In this document: one piece after another, positions 1-5,204 of the stretch
How the letters are laid out: every line of letters begins with the position of its first letter
How positions within the stretch are numbered: position 1 is the stretch's first letter
Assembly: GCA_937927875.1 (NCBI GenBank)
Contig: CALEYV010000050.1
Location: 1 to 6,065 of the forward strand
Source: an uncultured Actinomycetes bacterium
Lineage (GTDB): Bacteria; Actinomycetota; Acidimicrobiia; IMCC26256; PALSA-555
Reading direction: 5' to 3'
DNA length: 6,065 nucleotides
Translations under genes and position numbers: made by a program
The notes under the pieces: generated by a model
What the model was told of the DNA's origin: nothing
Database searches by the model: none
The model's input: the letters and a program-made list of their open reading frames with translations, nothing else

Positions 1-9
1 GCGGGCGGA

Positions 10-480
10 CTACGCCCTGGCCATCGTGCCGAGCTCGGCGAGGAACGGGTCGTTGAAACCGCCCATGGTCGTCGCCTCGAGCTCGTAGTGCCCGCCGTCG
101 GCGTGGTCGAACACGACCTTGGTCGACATCCGCCCCGGAATCAGCTGCACGCTGACGTCGGACCGACGCCACTCGGCGAGCGTGCCGACGATCTTGATGC
201 CGTAGCGCTTCGCCTTCCCCTCGAGCGCGTACACCTTGTCGGCCGTCAACGCGACGTACGTCTGGCTGTTCATCTTCAGCCCGTGCCGACCGGTCAGGTC
301 GCCGGCCGACTTGTTGGCCTTGTGCTGCCGGAACGTCGCGAGCGCGGGGCTGAGCTGGCGGAGCCCGAACGAGCCCCAGGTCCCGGCTGGCTGCAGCACG
401 CCGTAGGCGACGATCGGCTCGGGCACCGCCTCCTGGACGATCGCTCGTTGCTTCTCGATCTGCTTGTCCCATCGACCCAC
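10..480 (-). CDS. Small soluble hypothetical protein, possible PH-like fold
   Basis: I do not recognise this 156-aa protein by name. The GTG start at 478-480 is chosen because a perfect AGGAGG lies at 489-494 on the same strand, 8 nt upstream. An in-frame ATG at 567 would add 29 Arg/Ala-rich residues encoded across two intergenic palindromes, so it is unlikely. The N-terminus (residues 2-20) is a charged, helix-like stretch (WDKQIEKQRAIVQEAV). Residues 73-135 look like alternating beta strands: YVALTADKVYALEGK, then GTLAEWRRSDVSVQLIP, then KVVFDHADGGHYELEA. The chain ends in a short helix after GGFNDPF. This strand pattern, with a 'V-A-L-T-x-D-x-V-Y' opening, resembles bacterial PH-like/GRAM-like small proteins of actinobacteria, but that is an impression from memory. 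There is no signal peptide or membrane segment, so it is probably cytosolic. It is divergent from the ligase gene at 646 and may share its control region. Confidence 0.8.
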   Translation of the reverse strand: MGRWDKQIEKQRAIVQEAVPEPIVAYGVLQPAGTWGSFGLRQLSPALATFRQHKANKSAGDLTGRHGLKMNSQTYVALTADKVYALEGKAKRYGIKIVGTLAEWRRSDVSVQLIPGRMSTKVVFDHADGGHYELEATTMGGFNDPFLAELGTMARA

Positions 481-488
481 CGGTCGTT

Positions 489-494
489 CCTCCT
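489..494 (-). promoter_or_regulatory. Strong Shine-Dalgarno site deciding a GTG start
   Basis: A perfect AGGAGG on the minus strand lies 8 nt before the GTG at 480. It is the clearest ribosome binding site in the window and is the reason for choosing the shorter form of the hypothetical protein over the ATG at 567. Confidence 0.8.
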
Positions 495-524
495 GTCGCT
501 CCGTCGCGTGGCCTGCCGCCCGCG

Positions 525-540
525 CTGACGCCGGCGTCAG
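525..540. promoter_or_regulatory. Perfect 16-bp palindrome, candidate operator (TGACG-type)
   Basis: CTGACGCCGGCGTCAG equals its own reverse complement. TGACG-N4-CGTCA arms resemble operators often bound by TetR-family dimers in actinobacteria, which is family-level knowledge and not a match to a specific regulator. On the minus strand the site is abutted by CATACT (539-544), a possible -10 hexamer for the gene ending at 10. A transcript from it would begin inside the palindrome, so a bound protein could block that promoter. The -10 proposal is weak because no good -35 is present. Confidence 0.6.
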
Positions 541-563
541 TATGCGCAGCGGCATCCGGCTTG

Positions 564-585
564 CCATGAGTAGGCCTACTCATGG
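564..585. promoter_or_regulatory. Perfect 22-bp palindrome, candidate operator
   Basis: The half-site CCATGAGTAGG is followed immediately by its exact reverse complement, giving 22 bp of uninterrupted dyad symmetry with no spacer. Its centre (between 574 and 575) is 42 bp from the centre of the 16-bp palindrome, about four helical turns, so proteins bound to both would lie on the same face of the DNA. It sits between two divergent genes and about 60 bp before the ligase start. Its arms differ from those of the other palindrome (TGAGTAGG against TGACGCCG), so one regulator with two sites or two regulators are both possible. Confidence 0.6.
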
Positions 586-645
586 AAGGGGCCGCGGCTA
601 CTCTCCCGCCGGGCCGGCGAATACGCAGCGGCTGGTCCGCTCGCC

Positions 646-1974
646 GTGACGACCCTCGACCCGACTCGCCGGTACTTCTCCCCCGAGATCGAGACCAAGC
701 CCCGGGCCGAGATCGAGCGCCAGCGCGACGAGCGGCTGCTCGGCGATCTGCTCCCGTGGGCCTACGAGCGCTCGGCGCTCATCCGCGAGACCTGGGACGC
801 GGCCGGCGTCCGCCCCGACGACCTCCGCTCGATCGACGACTTCCGCGAGCAGGCGCCGTTCATCGACAAGGACGCGATCCGGGCCTTCCGGGACCGTCAC
901 CACGACCCCTACGGCGGGCTGCTGTGCCTCGACCCCGACGACGGCGGCCTCAAGAACGTGTTCAGCGCCATCTTCTCCACCTCGGGGATGACCGGCGACC
1001 CGACGCCGGCCCCGTACGCGGGGCGCGGCCCGAGCTTCCTCGTCCGCGAGTTCTGGGAGCTGGGCTGCCGGCCCGGCGACCACTTCCTGCACTGCCTCTT
1101 CACGTTCCGCGGCCCCGGCATCCACGACACCGTCCGGGGGGTCGGGGCGACGCCGGTGTTCGTCGACCATCAGCCCGAGGACGTCCCCCAGCTGTTCCGG
1201 TTCAGCCGCGAGCTGCGCCCGACCGGCTGGTACACGCTGTCGGGCCCGCTGCTCATGATGATCGAGGCCGCGGCGGCCGAGACCGGCGAGGACCTCGAGG
1301 AGACGTTCCGCTCGTACTCGGGGGTGGTGTTCGCGGGCGAGCCGATCGGGCCGCGGGCGCGGGCGCGGGTCGAGTCGTGGGGCCTCGAGCTGTTCATCCA
1401 GACCAGCCTCGGTGACGTCGGCGCCGCCACCGAGTGCCGGCAGCACGACGGCTGCCACTACTGGGAGGACACCGCGTTCATCGAGCACCTGGCGCCGGAC
1501 GGCGTGACGCCGGCCGGCGACGGGCAACGGGGCGAGCTGGTCTCGACGACGCTGATCGACAAGATCGCGCCGCTCGTCCGCTACCGCTCCGACGACATCG
1601 TGCGCCGCACGACCGAGCCCTGCGCGTGCGGCCGGACCCACGGCCGGATCTGGCCCCTCGGGCGCAAGGGCGACGAGGTCGTCGTCGACGGCGTGTCGGT
1701 GCTGCCCGGCGACGTGTGGGGTGCGATCGAGAGCATCCCCGAGACCGAAGCCGGCCTCTTCCAGGTCGTCCGCGACCGGCGCGAGATGGACGCGCTGCGG
1801 CTGCGGGTCGGCTACGCGACGCCCGGCCCCCGCGGGCTCTCGGACCTCTCCGCCCGGGTCGCCGACGCCGTGCACGAGGCGGTCGGCCTCGAGCCGGTGG
1901 TCGAGCTCGTCGAGCACGACGTGCTGCTGCGGCAGGGGCCACCCCACAAGATCCCGCGGGTGACGCAGGGCTGA
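646..1974 (+). CDS. Phenylacetate-CoA ligase (PaaK)-family adenylating enzyme
   Basis: This 442-aa protein belongs to the AMP-forming acyl-CoA ligases of the PaaK type, and its length matches the usual ~430-450 aa. Such enzymes activate an aryl or other organic acid with ATP, then transfer it to CoA, in the cytosol. Visible motifs are the ATP-binding loop STSGMTGDPT (111-120), AGEP (230-233), the Y-G-x-T-E-like region as SLGDVG (254-259), RYRSDD (312-317) with the ribose-binding Asp as D317, the hinge region GRKGDEVVVDGVSVLP (339-354), and a C-terminal HKIPRV (434-439) carrying the expected catalytic lysine K435. C264, H271, C326 and C328 (ECRQ..., GCHYWED, CACGR) could form the metal site seen in some PaaK relatives. 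The GTG start is the first plausible one; no Shine-Dalgarno is evident upstream. It is the first gene of a two-gene unit. The actual substrate cannot be read from sequence. Several motif residues deviate from typical PaaK (GM for GT in the loop, D257 where Glu is usual, D316 for Gly). Confidence 0.88.
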   Translation: MTTLDPTRRYFSPEIETKPRAEIERQRDERLLGDLLPWAYERSALIRETWDAAGVRPDDLRSIDDFREQAPFIDKDAIRAFRDRHHDPYGGLLCLDPDDGGLKNVFSAIFSTSGMTGDPTPAPYAGRGPSFLVREFWELGCRPGDHFLHCLFTFRGPGIHDTVRGVGATPVFVDHQPEDVPQLFRFSRELRPTGWYTLSGPLLMMIEAAAAETGEDLEETFRSYSGVVFAGEPIGPRARARVESWGLELFIQTSLGDVGAATECRQHDGCHYWEDTAFIEHLAPDGVTPAGDGQRGELVSTTLIDKIAPLVRYRSDDIVRRTTEPCACGRTHGRIWPLGRKGDEVVVDGVSVLPGDVWGAIESIPETEAGLFQVVRDRREMDALRLRVGYATPGPRGLSDLSARVADAVHEAVGLEPVVELVEHDVLLRQGPPHKIPRVTQG

Positions 1975-2648
1975 TGGTCTCCTTCGCGGCTCGCTTCGAG
2001 GATCCACCCCTCGTCTGGGGCGTCGGCCGGGTGACCGTCGACGACGAGGTCGTCCCGTGGCCGGTGTCATCGGCGGACGTCGACGACGAGGCGGAGTCCC
2101 TCGCGCCGCGCCTCGCGGCGCTGGGGCTCGGCGACGGCGGCCTCGTGCTCCTGGTGTCGCTCCTGTCGCAGGCGATCCACGTCGTGCCGTTCGAGCAGGC
2201 GGCGGGCCGGCTCGGCGCGCGCTACTCGTCGGCCGACGCCACCCCGTTCGACGCCTTCCGGACGGTGGCGCTGACCCGGCAGCTGACCCCGGCGGTCGTG
2301 CTCGGGATCGACAGCCGGGTGTGCGACGGCATCGAAGGGCTGGGCCGCGGGCTCGGCGACGTGTTCGTGAGCGTCGGCGCGGTCGTCGCCGCCGACGCCG
2401 ACGCGGCCCGGCGCCTCGCGTCAGCCGGCCTGCCGGTGGCGCGGTGGCTGCGGCTCGGGCCCACCAGCGCCGTCTCGACGCCCACCGACGACGCGCTCGT
2501 CTACGACGACGCTCGCTGGCGGGTCGACGAGGAGGACGGAGCGCTGCTGCTCACGAACCTGGTGCCGCGCCTCACCGGCTGCGAACGGTTCCGCACCGGG
2601 GTGCGGGGTCGAGTGCTCGGGCCCGGGCGGCTGGCGCTCGAGCGGTGA
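1974..2648 (+). CDS. Shortened PaaK-like protein, probably non-catalytic partner of the upstream ligase
   Basis: This protein has 224 aa. Its ATG shares one base with the upstream TGA (TGATG, 1972-1976), so translation is probably coupled. By eye it aligns with the middle of PaaK-type ligases. LGLGDGGLVLLV (50-61), then GRLGARYSS (78-86), then TRQLTPAVVLG (101-111) match the 'LGxxxGD ... G.GA ... R.LRP' stretch of its neighbour. SVGAVVAADADAARRL (133-148) matches the 'AGEPIGPRARARV' region, and GALLLTNL...RFRTG (189-209) matches 'GELVSTTL...RYRSDD'. The Ser/Thr/Gly ATP loop is absent, because the chain begins after that point. The Glu of the T-E-x-G motif appears as TSA (164-166), the Asp after RFRTG is Val, and the C-terminal domain with its lysine is missing. 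It is therefore unlikely to adenylate anything itself. It may be a structural or regulatory subunit, or a decaying duplicate. The open, well-biased frame argues against simple decay. No signal peptide or membrane segment is seen. Confidence 0.75.
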   Translation: MVSFAARFEDPPLVWGVGRVTVDDEVVPWPVSSADVDDEAESLAPRLAALGLGDGGLVLLVSLLSQAIHVVPFEQAAGRLGARYSSADATPFDAFRTVALTRQLTPAVVLGIDSRVCDGIEGLGRGLGDVFVSVGAVVAADADAARRLASAGLPVARWLRLGPTSAVSTPTDDALVYDDARWRVDEEDGALLLTNLVPRLTGCERFRTGVRGRVLGPGRLALER

Positions 2649-2654
2649 CCCGGA

Positions 2655-3320
2655 TCAGCGCTTGCGGAGCAGCGTCAGCCCGTCGCTGATCGGCAGCTGC
2701 ACGCAGTCGACGCGGTCGTCGGCGGCGACCTGGTCGTTGAAGGCGCGGATGGCCTTGGTGTCGTCGTCGGTGACCGACTCGTCGACGACCGTGCCCATCC
2801 AGAGGGTGTTGTCGACGAGGATGGCGCCGTTCGGTCGCAGCCGCGCTAACAGCTCCTCGTAGTACGCGGCGTAGCTGACCTTGTCGGCGTCGATGAACGC
2901 CAGGTCGATCGTCTGCTCGGCCGGCAGCGCCCGCAGCGTGTCGATCGCGGGCGCGATCCGCAGGTCGATCCGGTCCGCGACGCCGGCTCGCGACCAGGCC
3001 TCGCGGCCGATGCTCGTCCACTCCTCGCTGACGTCGCAGCACAGCAGCCGCCCTCCGGGCGCCAGGCCGCGGGCGATGCAGAGCGCGGAGTAGCCGGTGA
3101 ACGTGCCGACCTCGACCGCCTGCCGTGCGTCGAGCAGCCGGGTGAGGACCGTCATGAACGCGCCTTGCTCGGGCGCGACCTGCATCATCGAGCGGTCGGG
3201 AACGCGGCGCTTCGTCTCGTCGATGAGCCACTGCTGCACCTCGTCGGGCGGCGTGCCGTGCGCGACGAGGTACTCGTGGATCGGAGGCGACAGGTAGAAC
3301 GACTTCGGCGGATCGGCCAC
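2655..3320 (-). CDS. Class I SAM-dependent O-methyltransferase (CCoAOMT/COMT-like family)
   Basis: This 221-aa protein has the full length of the bacterial O-methyltransferase family related to caffeoyl-CoA and catechol O-methyltransferases, cytosolic enzymes that move a methyl group from SAM to a hydroxyl of a catechol-like substrate with a divalent metal. Visible signs are the lead-in QVAPEQGAFMTVL (47-59), SAM motif I VEVGTFTGYSAL (69-80), the acidic residue D96 after strand 2 (LLCCDVSEEW), the metal-site region FIDADK (142-147) with D144, LVDNTLWMG (168-176) supplying D170 and N171, and the usual C-terminal LPISDGLTLLRKR. The GTG start at 3318-3320 lies exactly 6 nt after TAGCCT, a leaderless-promoter layout, and there is no Shine-Dalgarno. 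It converges on the ligase unit with only 6 bp between stop codons. The substrate is unknown; a phenolic compound or its CoA ester would fit a neighbouring PaaK-type ligase, but the two lie on opposite strands and the link is speculative. Confidence 0.92.
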   Translation of the reverse strand: MADPPKSFYLSPPIHEYLVAHGTPPDEVQQWLIDETKRRVPDRSMMQVAPEQGAFMTVLTRLLDARQAVEVGTFTGYSALCIARGLAPGGRLLCCDVSEEWTSIGREAWSRAGVADRIDLRIAPAIDTLRALPAEQTIDLAFIDADKVSYAAYYEELLARLRPNGAILVDNTLWMGTVVDESVTDDDTKAIRAFNDQVAADDRVDCVQLPISDGLTLLRKR

Positions 3321-3326
3321 GGCGGC

Positions 3327-3332
3327 AGGCTA
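3327..3332 (-). promoter_or_regulatory. Candidate leaderless -10 element for the O-methyltransferase
   Basis: TAGCCT on the minus strand fits TANNNT. It is followed by exactly six bases (GCCGCC) and then the GTG start, so transcription would begin at the first base of the start codon. Only a weak -35 is visible (CCGACC with a 16-bp spacer). The same arrangement precedes the amidohydrolase gene. Confidence 0.45.
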
Positions 3333-3369
3333 TCGGCGACCCGCGGGCGGTCGGCCTTCGACCCCGCCG

Positions 3370-3390
3370 CGAGGCCGGCTCAGGGCCTCG
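3370..3390 (-). terminator. GC-rich hairpin over the amidohydrolase stop codon, weak terminator candidate
   Basis: CGAGGCC and GGCCTCG form a 7-bp stem around a 7-nt loop that includes the stop codon at 3380-3382. A second, smaller stem (GGTCG/CGACC, 3349-3363) lies just downstream in the direction of transcription. Neither is followed by a run of T on the minus strand, so this is not a classical intrinsic terminator. It could slow polymerase or protect the message end. Confidence 0.3.
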
Positions 3391-4480
3391 GCGCGTCGAG
3401 CCCGTACAGCCGTGCCGTCGTGGAGTAGGTGACGAGCTGGCGCTCGGTGTCCGGCACGCCGGAGAAGATCCGGTCGAGGGTCTCCCGGGTGTGGGGCCAG
3501 GTCCCCTCCGGGTGCGGGTAGTCGGACGCCCACAGCAGCGGCTCGACGCCGGTGAAGCCGCGGTTCACCACGCCGGCGCCGTCGTTGCCGAACGTCACGT
3601 GGCCCTGGCGGCGGACATAGAAGGAGGGAGGCTCGGGCAGCTTCGGCTGCACCCATTGCTCGTGCTCCTCGAACGCCTCGTCCATGCGCTCGAGCAGCCA
3701 GGCCAGCCAGCCCGCCCCACACTCGACCATCACGACGTGCAGGTCGGGATGCCGTTCCAGCACGCCGGCGGCGGCGAGGTAGGCGAGGGTGCGCTGGGCC
3801 CCCAGCCCGACCTCGACGTAGTTGATGACCGCGCCGCCGAGGCCCCGCTCGGTGACCGGGTTCGACCCGGTGCCGACGTGGAAGCTCACCGGGAGGCCGT
3901 GCGCTTGGGCGGCGGCCCAGACCGGGTCGTAGTCGCGGGCGTTGTAGGGCCGGGACTCCGGTGCCTGCATGGGGAGCATGATCGAGCGCAGCCCGAGACC
4001 GGCGATCCGCTCGATCTCGGCGACCGCGGGCTCGATCTCTTGCACCGGGATCATCGCCGCGCCCGCGAACCGCCGGGACTGGGCGGCGAACGTCTCCGCG
4101 AGCCAGTCGTTGTAGGCCCGGGCGCTCGCCCACCGCAGCTCGGGGTCGGGGATCATGAAGGCGAAGAGCGCGATCGTCGGGTACAGCACCTCGCCCCACA
4201 CGCCGTCCTCGTCGAGGTCGACGATGCGCTGATCGGGGTCCCAACCGCCGGCGCGGAAGTGCCCCTCACCGGCGCGCTCGCGGTCCCGCTGCTCGGCGTC
4301 GGTGTTGCCGCCGCCGCCCATGCGGCGCGGGACCATGCCCTCGACGAGCAGCCGCGGCTCGCCGTCGACGTCGGCGATGCGCGGCGCCCGCTCCTTCAGT
4401 GCGGCGGGCAGGCGCTGGACCCAGAGGTCGAGCGGCTCGACGACGTGCGAGTCGGCCGAGTTGACGAGGCCCGCTGCCAC
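3380..4480 (-). CDS. Amidohydrolase-2 family metal-dependent hydrolase (TIM barrel)
   Basis: This 366-aa protein is of the amidohydrolase-2 type, related to ACMSD-like decarboxylases and hydrolases that use a metal in a TIM barrel. Visible motifs are the N-terminal strand-1 signature ADSHVVEP (9-16) with D10 and H12, SFHVGTG (199-205) with H200, HPDLHVVMVECGAGW (244-258) with E253, and ASDYPHPEGTWP (318-329) with D320, the usual C-terminal metal/acid Asp. TTARLYGL (354-361) matches the common 'N.ARLYGL' ending. The first metal motif is D-x-H instead of the H-x-H of classical members, as is common in this large subgroup of actinobacterial proteins. The GTG start at 4478-4480 puts the strand-1 motif close to the N-terminus, as expected, and follows a TATGCT hexamer by 6 nt. 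No signal peptide is seen. It starts 27 bp after the LytR_C-domain gene ends. The substrate and reaction are not predictable; ring-cleavage or decarboxylation of an aromatic-derived acid is one possibility. Confidence 0.9.
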   Translation of the reverse strand: MAAGLVNSADSHVVEPLDLWVQRLPAALKERAPRIADVDGEPRLLVEGMVPRRMGGGGNTDAEQRDRERAGEGHFRAGGWDPDQRIVDLDEDGVWGEVLYPTIALFAFMIPDPELRWASARAYNDWLAETFAAQSRRFAGAAMIPVQEIEPAVAEIERIAGLGLRSIMLPMQAPESRPYNARDYDPVWAAAQAHGLPVSFHVGTGSNPVTERGLGGAVINYVEVGLGAQRTLAYLAAAGVLERHPDLHVVMVECGAGWLAWLLERMDEAFEEHEQWVQPKLPEPPSFYVRRQGHVTFGNDGAGVVNRGFTGVEPLLWASDYPHPEGTWPHTRETLDRIFSGVPDTERQLVTYSTTARLYGLDAPRP

Positions 4481-4486
4481 GGCGGG

Positions 4487-4492
4487 AGCATA
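4487..4492 (-). promoter_or_regulatory. Candidate leaderless -10 element for the amidohydrolase
   Basis: TATGCT on the minus strand fits TANNNT and is followed by six bases (CCCGCC) and the GTG start. This places the expected transcription start on the G of the start codon. No convincing -35 was found. The element lies in the 27-bp gap after the preceding gene, so the hydrolase may be transcribed separately from it. Confidence 0.5.
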
Positions 4493-4507
4493 CGCGTCGC
4501 GAATGAA

Positions 4508-5107
4508 CTACTGGCCGAGGACGACCACGCAGTCGGCGTTCGCGGATCCGGGTGGCGGCGTGACCGGGAAGCCCTGGACGAGCGTGCCGGGACCGACCGC
4601 GCGCGCGAGCGCGACCGCCTCGGCGGCGAAGCCCTCCCTGCACTCGACGACCGTTCCTTGGGCGGGAAGGGCGTTGCCGGTGCTCGTCACCCGGTACCCG
4701 AGCGCGGCCAGCGCGGAGGCCTTCGTCGTCGCGGCCCGCGGGACTGCGGATGCGTTCAGCACGTCCACGCGCACCTGCTGGGGCGGGCGCGCCGGGCCGA
4801 GCGTCGTCGACGTGGTGCTCGAGCTCGCGGTCGTCGTGGTCGTGGTCGACGTCGGGACGGTGACGAGCTTGGCCGGGCTGGTCGTCGTCCCGCTGCCGAA
4901 GACGAGCAGGAGCACCCCGATGGCGACGGCGATGAGCACCACGCCGCCGCCCACCACCATGGCGATGTGGGGCCCGGTCCACCAGGACGGCGGGAGGACC
5001 TCCCCCGGCGGCAGCTTCCGCTGCTTGCGGCGGCGCCGAAGGTCGTAGAGCGCGGTGACGCCGCACACGATGAGCCCGATGACGGCCACCACGCCCAGCC
5101 ACGCCAT
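4508..5107 (-). CDS. Membrane-anchored LytR_C-domain protein
   Basis: This 199-aa protein has two hydrophobic segments, residues 3-21 and 47-71, separated by a very basic loop (RRRRKQRK, 24-31). The loop should be cytosolic, which places both ends outside the membrane. A Thr/Ser-rich low-complexity linker (74-103) follows. The C-terminal domain (112-198) reads as a LytR_C domain: VRVDVLNASAVPRAATTKASALAALGY, then a middle strand TVVEC, a helix with AAEAVALARAVG, and a final ADCVVVLGQ. This domain is usually found at the end of LytR-CpsA-Psr glycopolymer ligases or alone behind a membrane anchor, as here. Its role is envelope-associated and not biochemically clear. C156 and C193 might pair outside the cell. 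The ATG start is preceded by a GAGGGG sequence, an acceptable ribosome site. It lies 97 bp after the oxidoreductase gene, without an obvious promoter, so co-transcription is plausible. Confidence 0.82.
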   Translation of the reverse strand: MAWLGVVAVIGLIVCGVTALYDLRRRRKQRKLPPGEVLPPSWWTGPHIAMVVGGGVVLIAVAIGVLLLVFGSGTTTSPAKLVTVPTSTTTTTTASSSTTSTTLGPARPPQQVRVDVLNASAVPRAATTKASALAALGYRVTSTGNALPAQGTVVECREGFAAEAVALARAVGPGTLVQGFPVTPPPGSANADCVVVLGQ

Positions 5108-5182
5108 GTCGGCCCCTCAGCCGCCGGCGGGTCGCGGGCGGGCGCGGCCGCGTGGGCAACGCCGGTACGCCGCGGGGACGAG

Positions 5183-5198
5183 CGCCGTCGGGACGGCG
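5183..5198 (-). terminator. Hairpin after the oxidoreductase gene, weak terminator candidate
   Basis: CGCCGTC and GACGGCG are exact inverted repeats separated by 2 nt, starting 6 bp past the oxidoreductase stop codon. In RNA, a stem of five or more G-C-rich pairs would form. There is no T-run, so it may be a pause or stability element instead of a true terminator. The remaining ~75 bp before the next gene show nothing recognisable. Confidence 0.3.
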
Positions 5199-5204
5199 GT
5201 CGGA

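Noticed and set aside
582..1415. Overlapping plus-strand frame beginning in the palindrome
   Set aside because: The translation is Arg/Pro-rich and out of frame with the motif-bearing ligase.
1434..1973. Upstream extension of the frame encoding the short PaaK-like protein
   Set aside because: This part overlaps the ligase in another frame and translates to Arg/Pro-rich sequence. Normal protein composition begins at the ATG at 1974.
598..2070. Long minus-strand open frame (490 codons) opposite the ligase
   Set aside because: The opposite strand encodes an intact PaaK-type enzyme with all motifs in place. The antisense product is Arg/Pro/Val-rich without domains.
4799..4852. GTC/GGT-rich low-complexity stretch as a possible DNA repeat
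   Set aside because: It is explained by Thr/Ser codons of the linker in the LytR_C-domain protein; it is irregular and not a tandem array.
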